Source: Candidatus Omnitrophota bacterium
GTDB lineage: Bacteria; Omnitrophota; Gorgyraeia; 2-01-FULL-45-10
Assembly: GCA_028716065.1 (NCBI GenBank)
Contig: JAQUQN010000001.1
Coordinates: 23,769 to 87,768 of the forward strand
Length of the DNA stretch: 64,000 nt
Direction of reading: 5' to 3'
Of the stretch, positions 33,385-41,121 are shown in pieces. Every line of letters starts with the position of its first letter. The first letter of the stretch is position 1. Below the pieces are notes generated by a model. It had not been told where the DNA came from, ran no database searches, and saw nothing but the letters and a program-made list of their open reading frames with translations. A program made the position numbers and the translations under genes.

Positions 33385-33786
33385 ATGCCTGAGAAACTGT
33401 TCAATATAAAAGAGGTCGCTCAATATCTGAAACTTCCGGAAGAAGAGGTGAAGCGCCTTGTCGATATCGGAGAGATACCGGCGTACAGGATAGGCGGGAC
33501 GTTCCTGCGTTTCAGGAAAGAACAACTTGACGCGATAAAGAGAGAGATCTCTACCATAGAGGAGGCGGAACCCGAACACGCCAAACCCGTCCTCGATTCG
33601 AAGGGGCATCCGACCCATCCTTATACCGACCTGGAAAGAGAGATAAAGCGTAAAGAGCCCATCACGAGGCAATACGATTATACTTTGTTGGAGAGGTTGC
33701 GGGATTTTTTCTATTTTTATGATTTTTATCTCGTCTGTTTTCTTATAATTGGCGCGTTATTTTACGTGATTTTTTTCAAGAGTTGA
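33385..33786 (+). CDS. Membrane-anchored excisionase-type HTH protein
   Basis: The protein is 133 residues. The N-terminal HTH_17 domain (FNIKEVAQYLKLPEEEVKRL, IPAYRIGGTFLRFRKEQLDA) is followed by a charged linker and one C-terminal membrane helix (FYLVCFLIIGALFYVIFF). The DNA-binding part would therefore face the cytoplasm, tethered to the membrane. Known membrane-tethered HTH proteins include cell-pole and cell-shape factors such as RodZ, but the HTH class here differs. Neighbour to the bactofilin-HTH fusion; they may work together. Confidence 0.82.
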   Translation: MPEKLFNIKEVAQYLKLPEEEVKRLVDIGEIPAYRIGGTFLRFRKEQLDAIKREISTIEEAEPEHAKPVLDSKGHPTHPYTDLEREIKRKEPITRQYDYTLLERLRDFFYFYDFYLVCFLIIGALFYVIFFKS

Positions 33787-33790
33787 ACGA

Positions 33791-34531
33791 ATGTCAGAAA
33801 ACATAGAGAGATTACTTAAAGGGGTCAGGGCGGGGCGCCTCTCCACGGACAGGGCGCTCGGCGTATTGAAGGACCTTCCCTATAAAGACCTGGGCTTCGC
33901 GCGGATAGATAACCACAGGGCCTTGCGCCGCGGTTTTCCGGAGGTCATCTTCGGAAAGGGCAAAACTCCCGACCAGATAATAAAGATAGCCAGAAGGATC
34001 ATCTCTAGCGACGGCATACTCCTCATAACCCGCACCGATACAAAGGTCTATTCGCGGCTCAAGAAGATATATCCGAAAATAAAGTTCGACAAGAAATCCG
34101 GCATCATATACTACAGGACCACGCCGCCTCCGATCAAGACCGGCAAGGTCCTTATCATTACCGCCGGTACCGCGGATCTGCCGGTGGCTGAAGAGGCGAG
34201 GGCCACGCTCGAGATAATGGGCGATCCGGTGGAGATATTGTGTGATGTTGGCGTCGCGGGCCTGCACAGGTTACTGGACAAGATGAAGGCGCTTGGTGAG
34301 GCGGATGTCATAATAGTCATAGCTGGCATGGAAGGGGCCCTGGCGAGCGTCGTCAGCGGCCTGGTGTCCAAGCCCGTCATAGCCGTTCCCACGAGCGTCG
34401 GTTATGGTGCGAGTTTCGGCGGGGTGGCGGCACTCCTTACCATGATGAATTCCTGTTCGCCGGGCGTCTCGGTAGTGAATATCGACAACGGTTTCGGCGC
34501 GGCATATTTCGCGAGCATGATCAATAAATAA
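33791..34531 (+). CDS. larB: Nickel-pincer cofactor biosynthesis protein LarB
   Basis: The protein is 246 residues. The N-terminal region is LarB-typical (LGFARIDNHRALRRGFPEVIFGKGKT), then a PurE-like domain with ITAGTADLPVAEEA, VAGLHRLL, AGMEGALASVVSGLVSKPVI and PTSVGYGASFGGVAALLTMM. LarB carboxylates and hydrolyses nicotinate adenine dinucleotide for the pincer cofactor of lactate racemase-type enzymes. larC follows; larA and larE are not in the window. Confidence 0.94.
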   Translation: MSENIERLLKGVRAGRLSTDRALGVLKDLPYKDLGFARIDNHRALRRGFPEVIFGKGKTPDQIIKIARRIISSDGILLITRTDTKVYSRLKKIYPKIKFDKKSGIIYYRTTPPPIKTGKVLIITAGTADLPVAEEARATLEIMGDPVEILCDVGVAGLHRLLDKMKALGEADVIIVIAGMEGALASVVSGLVSKPVIAVPTSVGYGASFGGVAALLTMMNSCSPGVSVVNIDNGFGAAYFASMINK

Positions 34532-34544
34532 GGTTACCTTTTGT

Positions 34545-35714
34545 ATGCGAATAGCGTATTTCGATTGTATGAGCGGCATAAGCGGGGACATGACCATCGC
34601 GGCGTTTCTTGATGCCGGATTGAGCATGAAGACGCTTAAGGCGCAACTTGCCAGGCTGAATCTCAAAGGTTATGAAATTAAAGAGAGCAGGACGAACAGG
34701 GGCTCTATCGATGCGGTAAAATTCGATGTCATCTGTAAAAATGAAAAACACAGCCATAGAAAACTGAAAGATATTTTGAGGCTTATAGATAAAAGCGCGC
34801 TTGATGCGGAGATAAAAAAGACGGCAAAGGATATCTTCAATAATATCGGTAATGCGGAGGCGAAGGTCCACGGCCTATCCAAAAATCAGGAGATAGATTT
34901 TGACGAGATCGGACAGGTAGATTCCATAATAGATATAGTGGCTGTGGCGATAGCGGTCCATGAGCTGAAGATAGGCGAAGTATATTCCTCGAACATCACG
35001 TTCGGAAGGTCCTTTACGAAAACGGCCCATGGCAGTCTGCCGATACCCGCCCCGGCGGCCCTGGAACTTCTGAAAGGCGTGCCGGCCAGGATATGCGAAA
35101 TCGAGGCCGAACTCGTGACACCCACGGGCGCAGGGATACTCAAGACGCTTGCCAGGGGTTTCGGCGACATGCCGGAACTGAAGATATCGCAGATCGGTTA
35201 CGGCGCCGGGACTAGAGTTTTGAAGAACATGCCGAACCTGCTTCGCGTGGTGATAGGTGAAAGGGTTCCTGCCTACATGAAGGACAGGGTAACCGTTCTG
35301 GAAACTAACATAGATGACATGAATCCGCAGAATTTTGAATATCTCTTCGAGAGGCTCTTCAAGGAAGGGGCGCTCGACGTATTCCTGGCCAACATAATAA
35401 TGAAAAAATCCAGGCCAGCGTTTAAGTTGACCGTCCTGGCCGAGCCGGTGTTGGCAGAAAAGATGAAATCGGTGATATTCAGCGAGACCTCGACCATCGG
35501 GATAAGATATTACGAAGTGAACCGCTCAAAGCTCGAGCGTGAAACCCGTAAGGTCCATACGGGATACGGAGACGTGACCGTTAAATTTTCCTCCGGCCCC
35601 GGCAATTTACGCAATGTCGCTCCTGAGTATGAGGATTGTGTCAGGCTCGCGAAAGCGAAAAAAATACCATTAAAGGTGGTCTATGAAGAAGCTAAGAAGG
35701 CTATTAAAGTTTAG
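34545..35714 (+). CDS. larC: Nickel-pincer cofactor biosynthesis protein LarC
   Basis: The protein is 389 residues in one uninterrupted frame. It starts MRIAYFDCMSGISGDMTIAA; the Asp/His-rich middle found in some LarC proteins is replaced by a short Lys/His stretch (KNEKHSHRK). The C-terminal part has ETNIDDMNPQNFEYLFE and FKLTVLAEP. LarC inserts nickel into the cofactor using CTP. Its end overlaps the next gene by 32 bases. Confidence 0.94.
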   Translation: MRIAYFDCMSGISGDMTIAAFLDAGLSMKTLKAQLARLNLKGYEIKESRTNRGSIDAVKFDVICKNEKHSHRKLKDILRLIDKSALDAEIKKTAKDIFNNIGNAEAKVHGLSKNQEIDFDEIGQVDSIIDIVAVAIAVHELKIGEVYSSNITFGRSFTKTAHGSLPIPAPAALELLKGVPARICEIEAELVTPTGAGILKTLARGFGDMPELKISQIGYGAGTRVLKNMPNLLRVVIGERVPAYMKDRVTVLETNIDDMNPQNFEYLFERLFKEGALDVFLANIIMKKSRPAFKLTVLAEPVLAEKMKSVIFSETSTIGIRYYEVNRSKLERETRKVHTGYGDVTVKFSSGPGNLRNVAPEYEDCVRLAKAKKIPLKVVYEEAKKAIKV

Positions 35715-36666
35715 CGTATTACTGGTTACGAGTTACTGGTTACTGGTTACGATAGTTAACGCCGACACGATATACACCAATGATGGAAAAGAGATAAAAG
35801 GCATCGTCGTGGAAGATTACAAGGACAGACTGGTATTCTCGACGCCCGACGGCGAGATCATGCTGATGAAATCCGATATCCGGGAACTCTATATCGACAG
35901 CGAAGAGGATAACCTGATAAAGCTCGCGGAACAGGCATTCGAAAGAAAGGACTACGCCAGAAGTTATAGTTATTACGATAAGGCCCACAAATTGAATCCG
36001 GATTCCAGCCGCGCCAAGGATGGACTGGTTTATGTCAGGTCTTACCTCTATCGGCAGGGTGAGGCGGCCAAGATGGAGGCGATAAGAAGGCAGGCGGAAT
36101 TTGAAAAGAGCGGGAAGGCCGTTATCAGGACCGAATATGCCGAAGAGGAAGAGACGCGGATTAAAGAGGAGAAACTCAAGAACTCATTGGGATTTACCTT
36201 GACCCTCAAGGACGGTTTTCCCGAGGTCGATAATATAGGTAAGGACTCTCCCGCATCCCAGGCAGGTATATCGAAAGGCGACCTCATAGTCTCTATATGG
36301 GGAAGATTGACCGGTTACATGTCGCTGATCGAAGTGATAGACAGGCTGCTGGAGCGCTCGTCGTTCGAGATAAAGTGCCTAATAGAGAGGACCGTCAGGG
36401 TCGATATAAGCGATAATAGAAATATTCTGTCCGGGCCCAAGGAGCTTATCGGCGCCGAACTCAAGATGGAATTTGACGGCCTGACCATTACCGAGGTGAC
36501 AAGAGGCGATACGGATCTAAGAAAGGACGACCTCATCACGGCCATAGACGGCAAATCGACACGCTACATGCCGATAAAGCAGGCGATCGAAATGATAAAG
36601 AATTCAAAGGGCAAGGATATTAAACTGACCATAAGAAGAGAAGTCGTAATATGGAGAAAGGGTTAA
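35683..36666 (+). CDS. Periplasmic PDZ-repeat protein, function unknown
   Basis: The protein is 327 residues. The signal peptide reads LLVTSYWLLVTIVNA and is encoded by a tandem repeat. A small beta domain follows (TIYTNDGKEIKGIVVEDYKD), then a TPR-like pair of helices (AEQAFERKDYARSYSYYDKA), a charged helix, and two PDZ-like domains at about 165-235 and 245-325 (DSPASQAGISKGDLIVSI; DTDLRKDDLITAIDGKS). No protease domain is present, so it may be a scaffold or sensor in the envelope. Confidence 0.75.
   Translation: MKKLRRLLKFSVLLVTSYWLLVTIVNADTIYTNDGKEIKGIVVEDYKDRLVFSTPDGEIMLMKSDIRELYIDSEEDNLIKLAEQAFERKDYARSYSYYDKAHKLNPDSSRAKDGLVYVRSYLYRQGEAAKMEAIRRQAEFEKSGKAVIRTEYAEEEETRIKEEKLKNSLGFTLTLKDGFPEVDNIGKDSPASQAGISKGDLIVSIWGRLTGYMSLIEVIDRLLERSSFEIKCLIERTVRVDISDNRNILSGPKELIGAELKMEFDGLTITEVTRGDTDLRKDDLITAIDGKSTRYMPIKQAIEMIKNSKGKDIKLTIRREVVIWRKG
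35719..35752 (+). repeat. TTACTGGT tandem repeat coding part of a signal peptide
   Basis: TTACTGGTTACGAG, then TTACTGGT, then TACTGGTTACGA. In this frame the unit gives the hydrophobic peptide SYWLLVT, which serves as the core of the signal sequence. Confidence 0.7.
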
Positions 36667-36669
36667 AAC

Positions 36670-37272
36670 ATGGAAAAAAGAGAAGTCCCTTATATTAAAA
36701 GAAAGAAGTACCTGGTAGCCAAGCAGTTCCAGTTAAAGTACGCCGGCCTCTTTTTGCTCTTCATGTTCCTGACAGGCGCATTATGTTCTTACACGATCTA
36801 TTATACGGTCATGGTGCTGATGGGCGAAAAATTGGCGAGTGTATATCCGCAGGGGCGGCTCGTGGCCATCATAAACACGGTAAATCTGCGTATCCTCTTG
36901 AGCCTCATAGTGGTAGCGCCTTTCGTGGCAATGTTCTCCATATTTTTATCGCATAAGATAGCCGGCCCAATGTACAGGATGGAAAAGTTCCTGACAGGCA
37001 TGGCTGAAGGCGATTTCAGTTCGCGCATAACCTTGAGAAAAGGTGACGAACTCATGTCTCTCGCGAATAAGATAAACGGTGTCATCGACAGCCTCAGGTC
37101 CAACATAATAAAACAGAAGGATAGCATCAGGAGCATAGCCTCTGAACTGGACGCGATAAAGAAGGCCATGACCGGCACCAAGCATGACAGGGAAGTCATA
37201 GTCCAGGATATAGAGAAATTGGCCGGTAATATTGATAACCTTTCCGGCGAGTTAAATAAGTATAAAATATAA
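36670..37272 (+). CDS. Two-helix membrane protein with HAMP domain
   Basis: The protein is 200 residues: a basic N-terminus, membrane helix at about 27-50, a short periplasmic loop, membrane helix at about 75-97, then a HAMP domain (HKIAGPMYRMEKFLTGMAEG, LRKGDELMSLANKIN) and a coiled coil. No kinase, cyclase or methyl-accepting output domain follows. It could be a regulatory partner of another protein. It is three bases after the PDZ gene and probably co-transcribed. Confidence 0.82.
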   Translation: MEKREVPYIKRKKYLVAKQFQLKYAGLFLLFMFLTGALCSYTIYYTVMVLMGEKLASVYPQGRLVAIINTVNLRILLSLIVVAPFVAMFSIFLSHKIAGPMYRMEKFLTGMAEGDFSSRITLRKGDELMSLANKINGVIDSLRSNIIKQKDSIRSIASELDAIKKAMTGTKHDREVIVQDIEKLAGNIDNLSGELNKYKI

Positions 37273-37336
37273 TATCAGTAACTCCTTCAGCATCAACGAA
37301 TTACGGATTTTCCACTCAAAATCCAGTTCCTAACTA

Positions 37337-37364
37337 TTGACAATCAAAAAATCTCGGGTATACT
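37337..37364 (+). promoter_or_regulatory. Sigma-70 promoter of the small HTH gene
   Basis: TTGACA (37337-37342), 16 bases, TATACT (37359-37364). About 105 bases of leader precede the gene, ending in AGAAGGTGGTGG. Confidence 0.75.
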
Positions 37365-37476
37365 TTGTATCACCCTAAGTTAATGGGTCTGTTCTTGTAC
37401 ATATCGGTATAATGCTGTATTAATGTGTATCAATGGAGGATAGGATATACTAATCGCATAAGAAGGTGGTGGCGCC

Positions 37477-37671
37477 ATGCCCGAAGAAACTCTATTTACA
37501 GTTGATGAATTGGCCACCTATCTGAGGATGAAGCCTGTTACCATATATAAACACGCTAAAGCAGGCAAACTTCCGGGATTCAAGGTAGGGGCCAACTGGC
37601 GGTTCAAGAAGTCGACTATCGATCGCTGGATCACTGACCAGGAAAAAGAACGAAATCATATCACCAAATAA
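37477..37671 (+). CDS. Small excisionase-type HTH DNA-binding protein
   Basis: The protein is 64 residues, essentially only an HTH_17 domain: FTVDELATYLRMKPVTIYKH, KLPGFKVGANWRFKKSTIDR. It has its own promoter and terminator. It resembles the HTH parts of the bactofilin fusion (32686) and of the membrane-anchored protein (33385). No integrase is nearby, so a role in excision is unlikely; a small transcription regulator is more probable. Confidence 0.88.
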   Translation: MPEETLFTVDELATYLRMKPVTIYKHAKAGKLPGFKVGANWRFKKSTIDRWITDQEKERNHITK

Positions 37672-37710
37672 TACCCAATTACTATATAGTTAATTGGGTA
37701 TTTTAGTTTT
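37672..37710 (+). terminator. Terminator between the HTH gene and the lipid cluster
   Basis: TACCCAATTA and TAATTGGGTA form a perfect ten-base stem around a nine-base loop, followed by TTTTAGTTTT. It starts on the base after the HTH stop codon. Confidence 0.75.
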
Positions 37711-37752
37711 AGGGGAGCTGATAAGCGCGAGATACCGATCAGATTATAACCT

Positions 37753-39006
37753 ATGAATAAGAGAATAGTGATAACGGGTATAGGGGTGCTGGCATCTAAT
37801 GGTATAGGTAAGAAGGCCTTCTGGGATGCGCTCAAAAAGGGCCGTTCCGGAATAAAACCGGTAACGTTATTCGATACGGGTAATTTGAGGGCAAAGACGG
37901 CTGGAGAGATCAGCGATTTTAAACCGGAGGACATATTGGGGCCGAAGGGATTACGGAATCTTGATAGAAGCACGAAGCTCGTTCTCAGCGCCTCAAAACT
38001 GGCGCTGGACGATGCCGGTATAAAATACCCGCTTTCAGAGGACGAGACGGATCTTTTCGGTGTTTCATTAGGTTCGACCATGGGTTCGGTGTGGTCCATA
38101 AGCGAATTCGATAAGGAAGCGCTACGCGAGGGGCCGCGCTCGGTCAACCCGGCGCTCTTTCCAAATACCGTGATAAATTCGCCCGCGAGCCATGTATCGA
38201 TAAATTTCAATATACAGGGATTTAACGCGACCATCTCGACGGGCTTCTGTTCGAGCGTCGATGCCATCTATTATGCGATGAACATGCTGGAATTATATGA
38301 ATATGAGGTTGTTCTCACCGGGGGCGTTGAGGAATTATGCGAACAGACCTATAAGGGTTTTCATAAGATAGGACATCTGGCCGGCTCAAGGGACGGCAAG
38401 CAAGAGATCAACTGCCCGTTCGATAAACGGAGGAACGGCATCGTCTTTGGCGAAGGCGCCTGCATAGTCGTATTGGAAAAACTAGAGCATGCGCTCAAGA
38501 GAAAGGCCAGGATTTACGCGGAAGTGCTCGGTTATGGCACATCCTTCGACCCCGATAGCAGGAATATCTATAGCCCCAAAGCAAAAGGAGCCGCGGAGGC
38601 GATAAGGGCATGCCTGGCGGACGCGAAAATAGGCGCGGATGATATCGGCTATATAAGCGCGAGCGCAAATTCGACGCTCGATTGCGACGCGATGGAGGCG
38701 AAAGCAGTGACGGACGTATTCGGTGAAAGAGGCAAAAGCGTGCCGATGAGTTCCGTAAAATCGATGATAGGCGAGTCATTTTCCGCCGGCGGCGCGTTCA
38801 ATGTCGCGGCAAGCGTGGGCGTATTGGAGGAGAGCTTCCTGCCGCCTACGATAAATTACGAAAAGAAGGACCGGCGCTGCGACGTCGACTGCGTGCCGAA
38901 CAAGGCAAGAGACGCGAAGGTCGATAAGATACTAGTGAATTCCTTCAGCCCGACAGGTGTGAATTCGAGTTTATCAATATCAAAATACAATTATCAGGAT
39001 AGCTAA
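37753..39006 (+). CDS. Ketosynthase-like protein lacking both catalytic histidines (chain-length-factor-like)
   Basis: The protein is 417 residues with a FabF-type thiolase fold. The active-site cysteine is present (TGFCSSVDAI, Cys166). The first histidine motif, normally AHGTGT, reads ASANST with Ser304 in the histidine place. The second, normally GH, reads GE (Glu341), although the adjacent lysine in VKSMIG is kept. The C-terminal FGGTN-type loop reads SPTGVN. Such losses resemble KS-beta/chain-length factors, but those usually lose the cysteine. It is the first gene of a cluster with a complete ketosynthase at 41118. It may form a heterodimer with that enzyme or have another acyl-transfer role. 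Confidence 0.88.
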   Translation: MNKRIVITGIGVLASNGIGKKAFWDALKKGRSGIKPVTLFDTGNLRAKTAGEISDFKPEDILGPKGLRNLDRSTKLVLSASKLALDDAGIKYPLSEDETDLFGVSLGSTMGSVWSISEFDKEALREGPRSVNPALFPNTVINSPASHVSINFNIQGFNATISTGFCSSVDAIYYAMNMLELYEYEVVLTGGVEELCEQTYKGFHKIGHLAGSRDGKQEINCPFDKRRNGIVFGEGACIVVLEKLEHALKRKARIYAEVLGYGTSFDPDSRNIYSPKAKGAAEAIRACLADAKIGADDIGYISASANSTLDCDAMEAKAVTDVFGERGKSVPMSSVKSMIGESFSAGGAFNVAASVGVLEESFLPPTINYEKKDRRCDVDCVPNKARDAKVDKILVNSFSPTGVNSSLSISKYNYQDS

Positions 39007-40130
39007 TGATAAATAAAGTAGGTTTTATAGGTCATCCAATAGATCTGGAGCATCTATACAAAATGCTTGGACCATGGGCATTTTTTGCCAGGAAGATAGC
39101 ACCTTATCAACTTAATGCGATGCTTAAAAATATTCCGCCATATAGGCTTGTTTCGGTTAAAAATATACGATCCGCTAAGAACGCATTGATTGACTGCCAC
39201 ACGATTATCTGCCCTCTCATGCCTACAGCTATGGTAAGCCTTGACGAAGAGTTTGTACTTAAGAAAATAACACAAGCGGTAAAAGTTGCCGAGCGGCTAG
39301 GTGCGAAAATAGTTACGCTTGGCGGTTTCACGTCTGTGGTAGGCAATGAAGGTGAAACGGTTTCTAAACGCGTCGGTGTGCCGATTACAAGCGGTAATAC
39401 TTATACCGCGGCCCTTGCCATTGAAGGCATATTAAAGGCCGCGTATTATATGGAGATAGACCTTGCGCGGGCGACGCTTGCTGTAATAGGCGCCACAGGA
39501 GACATAGGTTCGATATGTACGAAGGTTTTATCCAAAAAGATGCAAAAGCTTAATATCGTTGCTCGGAATGAGGAACGGATGAATGTACTAATGCGGGAAG
39601 TGCAACATGATGGCAGGGTTCAAGTTGAGACATTTAAATATTACAAAGACGCCGTTAAAAACGCTGACATAATACTTGCCGTTACAAGTGCCGTTTCTAC
39701 TATAATCGAGCCGGAAAATTTAAAGCCCGGTTCTATCGTCTGCGACGTCGCTATCCCGGCGAATATAGCCAAAGAAGTTGTTAATGTAAGGAATGATGTG
39801 TTTGTCTTTGAGGGTGGATTGGCGAAACTTCCTTATCAACATGAAATAAAGGACAGGGTTTTTAACGAACTTATGCCCTCTGGAAGTATCTATGGTTGTC
39901 TTGCCGAAGGAATGGTTCTTGCTTTCGATGGAAAGTTCGAAAATTACTCTATCGGGCGCGGAAATATAACAGAAGAGAAAATTAATGAGATATCTAAAAT
40001 AGCAAGAAAGCACGGCCTTCATCTTGCGGACTTTTTTTGCGGATATAGATTTTATTCCGAAGATGACATGGAATCAATCAAACGAAATGCAAAAAGGAAT
40101 ATCTTAAGTGGAAAATTCGTTAAAAGATAA
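39006..40130 (+). CDS. Acyl-ACP reductase-like protein (cyanobacterial AAR family)
   Basis: The protein is 374 residues. The N-terminus VGFIGHPIDLEHLYKMLG, then LGGFTSVVGNEGE, SGNTYTAALAIEGILKAA and the nucleotide-binding ATLAVIGATGDIGSICTKVL follow the order of cyanobacterial long-chain acyl-ACP reductase. SIYGCLAEGMVLAFDGKFEN carries Cys298 at the place of the cysteine that forms the acyl-enzyme there. In cyanobacteria AAR makes fatty aldehydes from acyl-ACP. No aldehyde-deformylating oxygenase is in the window. Start overlaps the upstream stop by one base; the end overlaps fabG by 23 bases. Family assignment is from remembered motifs and should be checked by search. Confidence 0.82.
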   Translation: MINKVGFIGHPIDLEHLYKMLGPWAFFARKIAPYQLNAMLKNIPPYRLVSVKNIRSAKNALIDCHTIICPLMPTAMVSLDEEFVLKKITQAVKVAERLGAKIVTLGGFTSVVGNEGETVSKRVGVPITSGNTYTAALAIEGILKAAYYMEIDLARATLAVIGATGDIGSICTKVLSKKMQKLNIVARNEERMNVLMREVQHDGRVQVETFKYYKDAVKNADIILAVTSAVSTIIEPENLKPGSIVCDVAIPANIAKEVVNVRNDVFVFEGGLAKLPYQHEIKDRVFNELMPSGSIYGCLAEGMVLAFDGKFENYSIGRGNITEEKINEISKIARKHGLHLADFFCGYRFYSEDDMESIKRNAKRNILSGKFVKR

Positions 40131-40851
40131 AGTAGTGGTTGTTACGGGTGGTTCGCGAGGAATCGGCAGAGCGATCGTCTTTGAATTCATATATAACGGA
40201 GCAAAGGTTGTCTTTACGTATTTAAAGAGCGATGAAGCCGCCGGTGTAGTTTTAGATGAGATAAAGGAATTAAAAGGAGAGGCAGAAGCTATAAAATCCG
40301 ATTCAAGAGATTTTATTGAGGCAAAAAAGGTCGTAGAAGAAACGGTAAAAAAATTTGGGAGGCTCGACATACTCGTAAATTCCGCCGGTATAATCAAGGA
40401 TAAGGCATTAATGATGATGGAGCCTTCGGAATGGCAGGAAGTGATTAATACCAACTTAACGGGTTACTTTAATATGGCAAAGGCCTCGATAGTTACTATG
40501 ATGAAGCAAAAGAGTGGTTCGATAATAAATATATCATCAGTCGCGGGAGTCATCGGGACGGCCAGACAGGTAAATTACGCAAGCGCAAAGGCAGGCATTA
40601 TAGGTTTTACAAAATCGTTAGCCAAAGAGGTGGCTTCTTATAATATACGTGTTAATTCTGTAGCACCAGGATATATCGAAACAGACATGACAAAAGATTT
40701 AAAGCAGAAAGAAAGCTTGCTTAAGATTATACCAGTTGCCCGTTTTGGCACACCTCAGGAAGTGGCGAAAGTGGTAGCCTTCTTAGCCAGCGAAAAGGCA
40801 AATTACATTACCGGTCAGGTAATAAAAGTAGATGGGGGATTAGCAATTTAA
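40108..40851 (+). CDS. fabG: 3-oxoacyl-ACP reductase (FabG-type SDR)
   Basis: The protein is 247 residues from GTG. Cofactor motif VTGGSRGIGRAI, NSAG, catalytic serine in INISSVAGVIG, YASAKAG with the Tyr-Lys pair, and VAPGYIETDM. It should reduce the beta-keto group of the growing chain using NADPH. It overlaps the AAR-like gene and is followed by the ACP. Confidence 0.94.
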   Translation: MENSLKDKVVVVTGGSRGIGRAIVFEFIYNGAKVVFTYLKSDEAAGVVLDEIKELKGEAEAIKSDSRDFIEAKKVVEETVKKFGRLDILVNSAGIIKDKALMMMEPSEWQEVINTNLTGYFNMAKASIVTMMKQKSGSIINISSVAGVIGTARQVNYASAKAGIIGFTKSLAKEVASYNIRVNSVAPGYIETDMTKDLKQKESLLKIIPVARFGTPQEVAKVVAFLASEKANYITGQVIKVDGGLAI

Positions 40852-40866
40852 AAATAGGAGTTATAT

Positions 40867-41121
40867 ATGCCAGAGATTAATTCGCAGAATTTGGAACAAG
40901 AATTAAGATCGCTCATAGCCAGTATTGTCGAGATAGATGAGAAGAAGATTACACCGGAAGCAAAGTTTATCGAAGACCTGGGAATGGATTCGATGATGGC
41001 GCTTGAAATATTAGCATCGGTGGAGAAAAAATATAAGATAAGAATACCGGAAGAAAATTTAGCAAAAATGACAAATTTAAATAAAGTTGCTGACCTCGTG
41101 AAAGGATTTTTATCAAAATGA
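40867..41121 (+). CDS. Acyl carrier protein
   Basis: The protein is 84 residues with the phosphopantetheine site LGMDSMMALEI at Ser42 and an acidic four-helix pattern. Length and motif are normal. It overlaps the next ketosynthase by four bases (ATGA), so the two are made together. It is probably a dedicated carrier for this cluster rather than the housekeeping AcpP. Confidence 0.95.
   Translation: MPEINSQNLEQELRSLIASIVEIDEKKITPEAKFIEDLGMDSMMALEILASVEKKYKIRIPEENLAKMTNLNKVADLVKGFLSK

Noticed and set aside
37477..37671. Excisionase of an integrated mobile element
   Set aside because: The HTH class matches, but there is no integrase, recombinase, attachment-site repeat or phage gene nearby.
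39006..40130. Shikimate dehydrogenase or glutamyl-tRNA reductase as the identity of this gene
   Set aside because: The GATGDIGS Rossmann motif would fit loosely, but the N-terminal FIGHP, LGGFTS, SGNTYTA and the GCLAEGMVLAF cysteine follow the acyl-ACP reductase order better.
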